Of a stretch of DNA of 16,608 bases, positions 6,974 through 14,382 are shown piece after piece (position 1 is the stretch's first letter; every line of letters starts with the position of its first letter). The stretch is from DASZYF01 sp035545535. GTDB lineage: Bacteria; Actinomycetota; Actinomycetes; Mycobacteriales; CAJCIY01. Both the position numbers and the translations under genes were made by a program. Location of the stretch: the NCBI GenBank assembly GCA_035545535.1, contig DASZYF010000058.1, positions 1 through 16,608 on the forward strand, given 5' to 3'. Below the pieces are notes generated by a model. It was not told the origin of the DNA, did no database searches, and saw only the letters and a list, made by a program, of their open reading frames with translations.

Positions 6974-9363
6974 ACGTCGTCCTGGCCTGGGCGCGACTGG
7001 ACATGCGGCGCCGGTGGCGCGCGTTCGTCGTGCTCGTCGTGCTCGTCGCGTTCTCCGGCACCGTCATCCTGGCGACGCTCGTCGGCGCGCGCCGCACGGA
7101 CACGGTGTTGCGGCGGCTGCTGGCCGGTGGCACGAGCGCCGACGTGATGGTGCTCCCGAACATGCCCGGGTTCGACTGGACGAAGGTGCGGACGCTCCCC
7201 AGCGTCAAGGCCCTGGGCCTGTTCTCCCTGACCGAGGGTCCCAACCCGACGCTCGTGTCCGTGCGGCACCCGCAGCGAGCGCTCTCCGCCGACAACAACA
7301 TGACGTTCGCGCCGGCCGACGCCGTGGAGTACCGGGACGTCGACCGGCCCAAGCTGGTGTCCGGTCGCTACCCCGACCCGACGCGGGCCGACGAGGCGCT
7401 GGCCTCGGTCGGGTTCCGCAAGCGGTACGGCGACCTCGTCCGGTTCACCTTCCCGTCCGCCGCCCAGGTCAAGGCGTCCTCGGTCATCCAGGAGAGCTCG
7501 GACGAACGGAACGAAGGCCGGGTCGTCGACGTCCACATCGTCGGTGAGGCCGTGGGCTCGTTCGGTCCGACGGGCGGCGAGGCCCTGCAGGTGCTGCCGA
7601 CCTACGCGTTCTACAAGGACGTCAGCCTCACGACGTACCCGTACCACTTCGAGAACGCCCGCATCATCCTCAAGGGTGGCATCGCCAACATCGCCGCGTT
7701 CCGCACCGAGCTGGGCGCCGTCACCGGCAACCACAACATCGACGTCGTCGACTGGCGTGCGCAGGTGCGCCCGACCGCGCACGCGACGACGTTCACCGCG
7801 ACGGGCTGGCTGCTGTTCGCGATCGCCGCGCTCGTCGCGTCGATCGTGCTCATCGGTCAGGCGCTCGTCCGCTTCTGCGCCGGCGCGACCGACGACATGC
7901 GGACGCTCGGCTCTCTCGGCCTCGACCCGCGCCAGGCGCGCCGCGCGACCATGGCGCTGCCGCTGGTCGCCGCGCTCATCGGCGTGGTCCTCGCCGTAGG
8001 CGGTGCGATCGCGGTGTCCGGGCGGTTCCCGACCGGCGTCGGCGCGCAGTTCGAACCCTCGCCCGGCATCCAGGTCGATGTGGCGCTTCTCTCGGCGGGT
8101 GCGGGTGTGCTCGTCGTGCTCGCGGCCCTCGGCACGCGGATCGCGGCCGGCCGGGCGACGCGGAACGTGGACCTGTCGCGCGACCGGCGCTCGATGGTGG
8201 CCAGCGCGGCGACCCGCGCCGGGCTCGGCCCCACCGCCGTCCTGGGCACGCGGTTCGCCCTCGAGCCGGGGCGAGGACGTTCGCGGGTGCCCGTGCGTCC
8301 GGCGCTCGTCGGCGCGGTCGCCGGCGTGCTCGGGGTCGTCGGAGCGCTGACCTTCCGCACGGGGCTCGACGCCGCCGCCGACAACCCGCTGCGCTTCGGG
8401 CAGACGATGGACTACGGGTCGTTCGTCGCGGCGAACGGCGCGCCCACGCCGGACCAGGTGAAGGGCATCGACGCGGCGGGCCACGACCCGGCCGTCGCCT
8501 TCCTCGACGACCTGCGCGTCGACGTCTTCCCGATCAACGCGCGGCCGGTCAGCACGTTCTCGCTGCTGCCGGTGGGGCCCGGCGCCGTGCGGACGGTCTC
8601 GCTCCACGGACGCGCCCCGACCGCCTCCGACGAGGTGGCGCTCGGGCCGACGACGGCGAAGGACCTGCACGTGCACGTCGGGGACGTCGTCACCGTCGGA
8701 ACCCGACCCATGCACGTCAGCGGCATCACGTTCGTCCCGGAGGACTCGCACAACGGCTACGCGGACGGCGCGTGGCTCACCGGCGAAGGCTTCTCGCTCG
8801 TGCAGCCCGACCTCGACAAGGACAAGTTCCACGAAGTCCGGCTCGCGCTCAAGCCCGGCACCGATGTGCATGCCGCCCTCGCGCGCCTCACGAACGACCT
8901 CGGTGAGGTGGACCGCGCGGCCGACTTCAGCCCCATCGAGGAGCAGCAGAACCTCAAGAGCGTGCGCGTGCAGCCGCTGCTGCTCGGTGGGTTCCTGCTG
9001 CTGCTCGCGCTCGGTGCGGTCGGTCACGCTCTCGCGGCGTCCGTGCGGCGCCGCCGTCACGACGTCGCCGTGCTGCGCGCGCTGGGCATGACGCGCTGGC
9101 AGTCGCGGCTGACGGTCGCGGTCCAGGCGACCGTCCTCGCCGCCGTCGGCCTGGCGTTCGGCATCCCGCTGGGCATCGCCGCCGGCCGCAGCTCCTGGCG
9201 GGCGCTGGCCGACGCCACGCCGATCATCTACGTGCCCCCGCTGGCCGCCGTCGCCGTGCTGCTCTCCGTCCCGGTCGCCGTGGCCGTCGCGAACGCCCTC
9301 GCGGCCCTCCCGGCACGCCGGGCCGCCCGGCTCGAGGTCGGTCGCATCCTGAGGGCCGAGTGA
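6970..9363 (+). CDS. ABC transporter permease, FtsX/MacB-like (two FtsX domains)
   Basis: This 797-residue membrane protein has one N-terminal helix (about residues 17-37), then an extracytoplasmic domain. A first FtsX-type helix block follows (about 270-355; TGWLLFAIAALVASIVLIGQ), then more helices, a second extracytoplasmic domain (about 480-660), and a final FtsX block. The final block contains the coupling-helix wording VAVLRALGMTRWQSRLTVAVQA and ends with PARRAARLEVGRILRAE. This duplicated layout is usual in actinobacterial FtsX-like permeases of about 800 residues. They form type VII ABC systems with a MacB-like ATPase and are linked to export, lipoprotein handling or envelope stress. 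The substrate is unknown. It overlaps the ATPase by ATGA and the kinase by about four bases. Confidence 0.94.
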   Translation: MNVVLAWARLDMRRRWRAFVVLVVLVAFSGTVILATLVGARRTDTVLRRLLAGGTSADVMVLPNMPGFDWTKVRTLPSVKALGLFSLTEGPNPTLVSVRHPQRALSADNNMTFAPADAVEYRDVDRPKLVSGRYPDPTRADEALASVGFRKRYGDLVRFTFPSAAQVKASSVIQESSDERNEGRVVDVHIVGEAVGSFGPTGGEALQVLPTYAFYKDVSLTTYPYHFENARIILKGGIANIAAFRTELGAVTGNHNIDVVDWRAQVRPTAHATTFTATGWLLFAIAALVASIVLIGQALVRFCAGATDDMRTLGSLGLDPRQARRATMALPLVAALIGVVLAVGGAIAVSGRFPTGVGAQFEPSPGIQVDVALLSAGAGVLVVLAALGTRIAAGRATRNVDLSRDRRSMVASAATRAGLGPTAVLGTRFALEPGRGRSRVPVRPALVGAVAGVLGVVGALTFRTGLDAAADNPLRFGQTMDYGSFVAANGAPTPDQVKGIDAAGHDPAVAFLDDLRVDVFPINARPVSTFSLLPVGPGAVRTVSLHGRAPTASDEVALGPTTAKDLHVHVGDVVTVGTRPMHVSGITFVPEDSHNGYADGAWLTGEGFSLVQPDLDKDKFHEVRLALKPGTDVHAALARLTNDLGEVDRAADFSPIEEQQNLKSVRVQPLLLGGFLLLLALGAVGHALAASVRRRRHDVAVLRALGMTRWQSRLTVAVQATVLAAVGLAFGIPLGIAAGRSSWRALADATPIIYVPPLAAVAVLLSVPVAVAVANALAALPARRAARLEVGRILRAE

Positions 9364-10940
9364 TGGCACCGGCGTCGTCGCGCCGTCGCACGCTCCTCTG
9401 GGGCGCGTGGGGCGGCATCGTCGCGGTCACCGTCCTCGGGGGCGCCGGCGCGTTCCGCCTGCTGGTGGGCCACCCGTCCACGTTCGGCTACGTCGCGCTG
9501 GCCTTCGTCGCGGTCCCGCTCGGGCTCGGGCTCAGCCTCGTCCCTGCTGCCCGCGCGCACACCGAGGGCGTGGTCGTCGTCACCGTGGTGATCGCCGGCC
9601 TCGCCGCCCTGGTGCTCGCGGTCTACGTGATCGTCGTCGTCGGGCTGGGTTCGACGCCATCGGGCACCGAACGCCACGTGCTCGGGCTGTCGATGGTCGC
9701 CGCCGGCATCGCGGTCGTCCTCGCGGAGCCGGCGCGGGTGCGGCTCGTGGCGACCGCACGTCGCTGGACCGGCGGTGGTGAGGTCGAGCGGAGCACGGCA
9801 CTCGACACGTTCGGCGCGCGCATGACGCGCGCCGTCGCGATGGACGAGCTCCTGCTGCAGCTCGCCGAGGTGCTCCGCTCGTCGATCGCCCCCGCGGGAG
9901 CGGAGGTGTGGACGGGCACCGGCGGCCTGCTCGACCTCGCGGTCGCGGTGCCGGACCGGGCCCGCCCGCGCATGGCGCTGGGGGAGCAGGAAGCCGCGGT
10001 GGCCGCGCGCACGCGCGTCGGCGGCAACGCGTGGATCGGCGTGTGGCTGCCGGAGCTGCTCACCGGCCGCGAGTCCGCGCAGGTGCGCGTCGCCCCGGTC
10101 GCGCACCTCGGTGAGCTCCTCGGCCTGCTGGTCGTCCTGCGGGATGCGAGCGACCGGCCGTTCGACGACGACGACGAGCGCCCGCTCGCCGAGCTCGCCC
10201 GCCAGGTCGGTCTCGCCCTGCACAACGTGCGGCTCGACTCCGCGCTGCAGCAGTCGCTGCTCGAGCTGCAGCAGCGCAACGTCGAGCTGCAGGAGTCGCG
10301 CGCCCGCATCGTGGCGGCGTCCGACGCGTCGCGCCGGCAGATCGAGCGCAACCTCCACGACGGGGCGCAGCAGCACCTCGTCGCACTCGCCGTGAAGCTC
10401 GGTCTGGCCAAGCAGATCGCCGGCGATGCGCCGCCCGAGGTGCTCACGCTGCTCGACGAGCTGCGCGCCGACGTGCAGACGACGATCGGCGAGCTGCGCG
10501 AGCTGGCGCACGGCATCTACCCGCCGCTGCTCCGCGACCGCGGGCTCCCCGAGGCGCTGCGCACCGCCGCGATGCGCAACCCCCTGCCCGCGACGGTCGA
10601 CGCCGATCTCACCGCGCGCTACCCGGCGGAAGCGGAGGCGGCCGTGTACTTCTGCTGCCTCGAGGCGATGCAGAACGCGGGCAAGCATGCGGAAGGCGCG
10701 GCGCTGTGCGTCACCGTCGCGGCGACCGAGGGCGGCCTGCAGTTCTCGGTGTCCGACGACGGACCGGGCTTCGACGGGAACGGCACCGACCTCGGCCAAG
10801 GCTTCACCAACATGGCCGACCGGCTCGGCGCGATGGGCGGGACGCTCACCGTCCGTTCGGCTCCCGGTGCCGGCACGACGGTGAGTGGTGACGTGCCGTG
10901 CGCCCCGCTGGGCACCACGCCGTTCCGCGGGGCGGCGTGA
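9360..10940 (+). CDS. Membrane sensor histidine kinase, HisKA_3 (NarX/DesK-like) type
   Basis: This 526-residue kinase has about four N-terminal membrane helices (roughly residues 12-125). A GAF-like region follows (about 145-290), then a coiled segment rich in Leu, Gln and Glu, then a HisKA_3 dimerisation helix with phospho-acceptor H333 in RNLHDGAQQHLVALAVKL. The ATPase domain shows an N-box (AMQNAGKHA, N439), a DDGPGF loop (about 466-471) and a GQGFTNMADRLGAMGG lid. HisKA_3 kinases pair with NarL-type receivers, so the REC-cyclase of the same operon is the best partner; the regulator at 12819-13484 is a second candidate. GTG 9360 overlaps the permease stop by four bases; ATG 9363 is also possible. 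The sensed signal is unknown, and the neighbouring ABC module suggests an envelope or transport cue. Confidence 0.94.
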   Translation: MMAPASSRRRTLLWGAWGGIVAVTVLGGAGAFRLLVGHPSTFGYVALAFVAVPLGLGLSLVPAARAHTEGVVVVTVVIAGLAALVLAVYVIVVVGLGSTPSGTERHVLGLSMVAAGIAVVLAEPARVRLVATARRWTGGGEVERSTALDTFGARMTRAVAMDELLLQLAEVLRSSIAPAGAEVWTGTGGLLDLAVAVPDRARPRMALGEQEAAVAARTRVGGNAWIGVWLPELLTGRESAQVRVAPVAHLGELLGLLVVLRDASDRPFDDDDERPLAELARQVGLALHNVRLDSALQQSLLELQQRNVELQESRARIVAASDASRRQIERNLHDGAQQHLVALAVKLGLAKQIAGDAPPEVLTLLDELRADVQTTIGELRELAHGIYPPLLRDRGLPEALRTAAMRNPLPATVDADLTARYPAEAEAAVYFCCLEAMQNAGKHAEGAALCVTVAATEGGLQFSVSDDGPGFDGNGTDLGQGFTNMADRLGAMGGTLTVRSAPGAGTTVSGDVPCAPLGTTPFRGAA

Positions 10941-12352
10941 GCGATCCGGACGCGGTCGTCGTCGGCAGCGGGCCGAACGGCCTCGTCGGCGCCGTGCTGC
11001 TCGCGGAGGCCGGCCTGCGCGTGCTGGTGCTCGAGGGCGCGCCGGTCGCCGGTGGTGGGCTGCGCACCGAGGAGCTGACGCTGCCGGGGTTCCACCACGA
11101 CGTGTGCTCGTCGGTGCACCCGCTCGGTGTCGCGTCGCCCGCGTTCCGCGCGCTCGGTCTCGGTCGAGAGGGACTCGCGTTCGCGCACCCGGAGGTGCCA
11201 CTCGCGCACCCGCTCGACGGCGAACGGCCCGCGCTGCTGCACCGCGACCTCGGCGCGACGGCCAGCGACCTCGGGGAGGAGGGCCGCGCGTGGCGCGGGC
11301 TCGTCGGCCCGCACGTGCGGGCCGGCCTCCCGCTCGTCAACACGATGCTGTCGCCGCTGTCCCGTCCGGTCGCGCCCGCGGCAGCGGTCCGCTACGGCGC
11401 GACCGGCGTGCTGCCGGCAACGGCGGTTGCCCGCACCCGCCTGCGCGGCACCCGGTCCCGCGCGCTGCTCGGCGGCCTGGCCGCGCACTCGATGCTCGAC
11501 CTGCACGCGCCCGTCACCGCGGGCTACGGACTCCTGCTCGGGGCCCTCGGGCACCTCGTCGGCTGGCCCGTCGCCGTCGGCGGTTCGCAGGCGATCGCCG
11601 ACGCGCTCGTCGCGCGGCTCCACTCGCTCGGAGGTGAGCTCGTCACGGGTGAGCGGGTGCGCCACATCGGTGATCTCCCGCGTCGCCGCATCACGCTGCT
11701 CGACGTCACGCCGCGCCAGCTGCTCACGCTCGCGCGCGGCCACCTGCCGGACCGCTACGAGCGCGCGCTGCGTCGCTACCGCTACGGCCCGGGTGTGCAC
11801 AAGGTCGACTGGGCGCTCGACGGCGCCGTGCCCTGGCGCCACCCCGAGCTCGGCCTGGCCGCGACCGTGCACCTCGGCGGGACCCTCGAGGAGGTCGCGG
11901 CCGCGGAGCGGGCCGTGGCTCGCGGCCAGCACCCGGAGCGGCCTTTCGTGCTGTTCGTGCAAGCCGGCGTCGCCGACGACACCCGCGCGCCTGCGGGCCG
12001 GCAGACGGCGTGGGCGTACTGCCACGTCCCGCACGGGAGCACCGTCGACATGACCGACGCGATCGAGCGCCAGGTCGAGCGCTTCGCGCCCGGCTTCCGC
12101 GAGCGGGTCCTCGCGCGACACGTGATGGGACCGGCCGCGCTCGAGGCGCACAACCCCAACGAGGTGGGGGGCGACATCGGCGGCGGCACCGCTGACCTGC
12201 GCCAGCTGTTCACCCGCCCGGTCGTGTCCCGGCACCCGTGGGCGACGCCACTGCCGGGCACGTACCTCTGCAGCGCATCGACGCCGCCGGGCGCCGGCGT
12301 GCACGGCATGGGCGGCTGGCACGCCGCCCGCCTCGCCCTGCGCCGGCTCTGA
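10937..12352 (+). CDS. NAD(P)/FAD-dependent oxidoreductase, phytoene-desaturase-like
   Basis: This is a flavoprotein of 471 residues. The N-terminal dinucleotide fold is VVVGSGPNGLVGAVLLAEAGLRVLVLEG (GxGxxG at 10-15), followed by a GGGLRTEE loop. A C-terminal FAD segment (SASTPPGAGVHGMGGWHAARLAL) is typical of the CrtI/phytoene desaturase-like group and of many uncharacterised actinobacterial relatives. The substrate is unknown; isoprenoid or other lipid-like substrates are typical but not shown. The start is GTG 10937, overlapping the kinase stop in GTGA. An upstream in-frame start at 10898 would run inside the kinase gene and add 13 residues without homology. Its place at the end of a signalling and transport operon is unusual. 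Confidence 0.9.
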   Translation: MSDPDAVVVGSGPNGLVGAVLLAEAGLRVLVLEGAPVAGGGLRTEELTLPGFHHDVCSSVHPLGVASPAFRALGLGREGLAFAHPEVPLAHPLDGERPALLHRDLGATASDLGEEGRAWRGLVGPHVRAGLPLVNTMLSPLSRPVAPAAAVRYGATGVLPATAVARTRLRGTRSRALLGGLAAHSMLDLHAPVTAGYGLLLGALGHLVGWPVAVGGSQAIADALVARLHSLGGELVTGERVRHIGDLPRRRITLLDVTPRQLLTLARGHLPDRYERALRRYRYGPGVHKVDWALDGAVPWRHPELGLAATVHLGGTLEEVAAAERAVARGQHPERPFVLFVQAGVADDTRAPAGRQTAWAYCHVPHGSTVDMTDAIERQVERFAPGFRERVLARHVMGPAALEAHNPNEVGGDIGGGTADLRQLFTRPVVSRHPWATPLPGTYLCSASTPPGAGVHGMGGWHAARLALRRL

Positions 12353-12370
12353 GACGCGGGACCTGGTCCG

Positions 12371-12736
12371 CTAGCTGATCAGCGCGGTCAGGGCGGCGGG
12401 GGTGAGGTCCTCTTTGCGGAGGTAGCCCGCGGCGCCGCATGACGCCGGGCTCTCGGGCAGGTCGTCGGCGGTGTAGGTCGAGAGCAGGATCACGACCGTG
12501 CCGGGATGCGCTGCGGTGATGCGTCGCGTGGCCTCGAAGCCGGAGATGCCCGGCAGGTTGATGTCCATCAGCACCACCGACGGCGCGAGGCGCTCCGCGA
12601 CCTCGACCGCTTCCTCGCCGCTCTCCGCCTCGGCCGCGACCCGCAGCCCCGGGGTCAGGCCGACGAGCGTGCGGGCCACCGAGCGGAACGGCGGCTGGTC
12701 GTCGACGACCAGCACGTCGCGGACCTCCCGCTGCAC
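12371..12736 (-). CDS. Receiver-only response regulator
   Basis: This single receiver domain of about 121 residues has no output domain. Acidic residues D12-D13, phospho-acceptor D58 in VVLMDINLPGISGFEA, switch Ser S86 and Lys K108 (AGYLRKEDL) are all present, so it should accept phosphate. It ends directly after the last helix (ALTALIS). Such proteins act as phosphate sinks, relays or protein-binding switches. The start is uncertain: GTG 12736 follows GGAGG by seven bases, GTG 12715 follows another GGGAGG, and GTG 12742 is also in frame. It lies 82 bases downstream of the NarL-type regulator on the same strand, so the two may be co-transcribed. It converges on the FAD gene with an 18-base gap. 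Confidence 0.85.
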   Translation of the reverse strand: MQREVRDVLVVDDQPPFRSVARTLVGLTPGLRVAAEAESGEEAVEVAERLAPSVVLMDINLPGISGFEATRRITAAHPGTVVILLSTYTADDLPESPASCGAAGYLRKEDLTPAALTALIS

Positions 12737-12780
12737 CTGCACCCCTCCAGCATCGGTGCGCCCCCCGGCGCGCGCCGAGG

Positions 12781-12790
12781 GTGCTAGCAC
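12781..12790. repeat. Short palindrome between the two response regulators
   Basis: GTGCTAGCAC is a perfect 10-base palindrome in the 82-base gap between the two minus-strand regulators, next to the GC-rich palindrome CGGCGCGCGCCG (12766-12777). The pair might be an operator or weak hairpin. Both are short enough to arise by chance in this base composition. Confidence 0.25.
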
Positions 12791-12818
12791 GACAAGTCGG
12801 GCCGTGGCTCCTCTCCGG

Positions 12819-13484
12819 TCAGCGGGCGGTCTCGGCGAGGTAGAGGAGCACGGCCTTCACACGCCGGTTCACGTCCGGCTCGTCGGTGAGGTCGAGCTTC
12901 TGGAACAGCGAGTTGATGTGCTTCTCCACCGCCCGTTCGGTGAGGAACAGCGCCGCACCGACCGCAGCGTTGTTCTTCCCCTGAGCGACCTCGCCCAGCA
13001 CCTCGCGCTCGCGCGGGGTGAGGCGGTCCAGCGGCGACCTCGGCTGCGCGGCCCGCGCCGACACGAGCACGTCGACGACTTGGGGATCGATGACCGATCC
13101 GCCGGCGGCGACGGTGCGCACCGCCGCGGCCAGCTGCTCCGGATCGCTCACCCGCTCCTTCAGCAGGTACGCGCGGCCGTTGCTGCCGTCGGCGAGCAGC
13201 GGCAGCGCGTACTCGGGTTCGGCGTACTGCGAGAGCACGAGCACCGCGGTCTCCGGGTGCGTGGTGCGCAGGCGGGTCGCGGCCTGGATGCCTTCGTCGG
13301 CGTTGTCGGGCGGCATCCGCACGTCCGTCACCACGACGTCGGGGCCGTGCTCGTCGACCGCGGCGAGCAACGACGGCAGGTCGTCGCACACGCCGACGAC
13401 CTCGAAGTCCGGCTGCGCGGCGAGGACGTTGCGGATGCCTTCACGGACGAGAAGCGAGTCCTCGGCCATGACGATCCGCAGCAC
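12819..13484 (-). CDS. NarL/FixJ-type response regulator (REC-LuxR HTH)
   Basis: This is a DNA-binding regulator of 221 residues. The receiver has E8-D9, phospho-acceptor D54 (VVVTDVRMPP) and a YLLKERV segment with the conserved Lys. The C-terminal LuxR-type HTH (about residues 154-218) reads LTPREREVLGEVAQGKNN then LTERAVEKHINSLFQKL, and looks intact. The phrases DEGI, LSQY, PEYA, LLADG and YLLKERV recur in the receiver of the REC-cyclase fusion, so the two look like paralogues and may share a kinase. The GTG at 13484 is set by a leaderless TACGGT box seven bases upstream. Its promoter overlaps the end of the upstream crcB gene. Confidence 0.94.
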   Translation of the reverse strand: MLRIVMAEDSLLVREGIRNVLAAQPDFEVVGVCDDLPSLLAAVDEHGPDVVVTDVRMPPDNADEGIQAATRLRTTHPETAVLVLSQYAEPEYALPLLADGSNGRAYLLKERVSDPEQLAAAVRTVAAGGSVIDPQVVDVLVSARAAQPRSPLDRLTPREREVLGEVAQGKNNAAVGAALFLTERAVEKHINSLFQKLDLTDEPDVNRRVKAVLLYLAETAR

Positions 13485-13491
13485 GCGGCAA

Positions 13492-13520
13492 ACCGTAGCC
13501 CGTGCGCTCACCCCGTTCAC
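13492..13520 (-). promoter_or_regulatory. Leaderless promoter of the NarL-type regulator
   Basis: On the minus strand GTGAAC (-35 like) and TACGGT (-10, 13497-13492) are 17 bases apart, and GTG 13484 follows seven bases after the -10 box. The -35 overlaps the stop codon of the upstream crcB gene, so the regulator has its own promoter despite the tight spacing. Confidence 0.6.
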
Positions 13521-13885
13521 AACGCGGCGAGCGCCAACCCGCCGGCCGCCGCGGCGAGACCGGTCACGGTCGACAGCACGAGGTAGCGGACCGCGGTCGG
13601 GCGCTCGCCGTCCTCGGACAGCCGCACCACCTCGAACCACAGCGTCGAGAACGTCGTGTACGCGCCGCAGAAGCCGGTGCCGATGACGACCTTCGTGCTG
13701 GTCCCGACGCCGTGGTAGAGCACGAGCCCCGTGATGAAGCCGAGCAGCAGCGCGCCGCTCGTGTTGATGACGAAGGTCCCCAGGGGGAAGCGACGACCCC
13801 ACCGGTGGGTGACGGCCGTGTCGACGAGGTAGCGCGCCGGAGCGCCGACGGCGCCGGCCGCGGCGACGGCCCAGACGAGCGACAT
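13517..13885 (-). CDS. crcB: CrcB/Fluc fluoride channel subunit (TTFSTL type)
   Basis: This 122-residue protein with four membrane helices belongs to the Fluc family, which exports fluoride passively as dual-topology dimers. Family marks are GAVGAPARYL (R18), GTFVINTSGALLLGF with the pore Asn N41, and GFCGAYTTFSTL (about 71-82). The first Phe-box residue is present (F79), but the second is Leu (L82). It overlaps the companion gene in TGATG by one base, so the two are translationally coupled and probably form a heterodimer. The length is normal for the family. Confidence 0.93.
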   Translation of the reverse strand: MSLVWAVAAAGAVGAPARYLVDTAVTHRWGRRFPLGTFVINTSGALLLGFITGLVLYHGVGTSTKVVIGTGFCGAYTTFSTLWFEVVRLSEDGERPTAVRYLVLSTVTGLAAAAGGLALAAL

Positions 13886-14316
13886 CAGACGTCCGGGTCG
13901 ATCGGTTCACCGGGCTGCGGCCCAAGGTGCCCGGCGCGCGCGAGGCGCATGCCGGCCACCGTGGCGACCAGGCCGGCCGCCAGGCTCGCGGCGCCGTAGG
14001 CCACGGCCAGGCCACCGTGCCCGTCCTTCGTCAGCAACGACATCTCCACGACGAAGGTGGACCACGTCGTGTACGCGCCCACGAAGCCGATCGCGGCGAA
14101 CGGGCGCACGTAGCGCGTCGGAGGCCAGCGCTCGAGCACGAGGACCAGCAGCACGCCGAGGAGGAAGCAGCCGGAGACGTTCGCGGTGAACGTTGCCCAC
14201 GGGAAGCCGTGCGCGGACGTCGTCCACGCGAGCCCGAGCTCGTAGCGGGCCGGGGCGCCCAGCGCACCACCCGCGGCGATCGCGCCGAGCGTCGCCAGCG
14301 GGCGGGCGTCGGGCAT
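13885..14316 (-). CDS. crcB: CrcB/Fluc fluoride channel subunit (TTWSTF type)
   Basis: This is the second Fluc subunit, 143 residues, with four membrane helices. Family marks are GGALGAPARYEL (R24), ATFTANVSGCFLLG with pore Asn N46, and GFVGAYTTWSTF (about 77-88). Here the first Phe-box position is Trp (W85) and the second Phe is kept (F88), the reverse of its neighbour. A hydrophilic tail (GPQPGEPIDPDV) extends past helix 4. ATG 14316 is chosen because GGAGAG lies about eight bases upstream; ATG 14334 in the same frame is possible. The gene is divergent from the membrane protein at 14383. I see no fluoride riboswitch before it. Confidence 0.92.
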   Translation of the reverse strand: MPDARPLATLGAIAAGGALGAPARYELGLAWTTSAHGFPWATFTANVSGCFLLGVLLVLVLERWPPTRYVRPFAAIGFVGAYTTWSTFVVEMSLLTKDGHGGLAVAYGAASLAAGLVATVAGMRLARAGHLGPQPGEPIDPDV

Positions 14317-14354
14317 GGCGTCACTCTCCACCATGACGGCGCGCGGGGGCCGTC

Positions 14355-14369
14355 GGCACGTCGGGTGCC
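14355..14369. repeat. 5-bp inverted repeat upstream of the 14383 gene
   Basis: GGCAC and GTGCC flank GTCGG, ending one base before the TAGCGT box. The location would suit an operator over the -35 region, but the arms are short. Confidence 0.25.
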
Positions 14370-14370
14370 C

Positions 14371-14376
14371 TAGCGT
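14371..14376 (+). promoter_or_regulatory. Leaderless -10 box of the 14383 gene
   Basis: TAGCGT is followed by six bases and then ATG 14383. There is no Shine-Dalgarno site and no clear -35. The spacing matches the other leaderless starts in the window. Confidence 0.6.
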
Positions 14377-14382
14377 CATCTC

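Noticed and set aside
6856..9369. Very long minus-strand open frame opposite the ABC permease
   Set aside because: Its translation is a run of Arg, Gly, Glu, His and Asp with no domain, as expected for the antisense of a high-GC gene. The plus strand encodes a clear FtsX-type permease.
12353..12385. Hairpin terminator between the FAD and receiver genes
   Set aside because: GGACC-T-GGTCC leaves only a one-base loop and GCTGATCAGC lies in coding sequence. There is no U-tract, so neither is a convincing terminator.
12766..12777. CGGCGCGCGCCG palindrome as a specific operator
   Set aside because: Alternating GC palindromes of this length are expected by chance in this composition, and nothing else marks the site.
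14317..14382. Fluoride riboswitch upstream of crcB
   Set aside because: The gap is short and lacks the conserved blocks of the crcB motif; only a 5-bp dyad is present.
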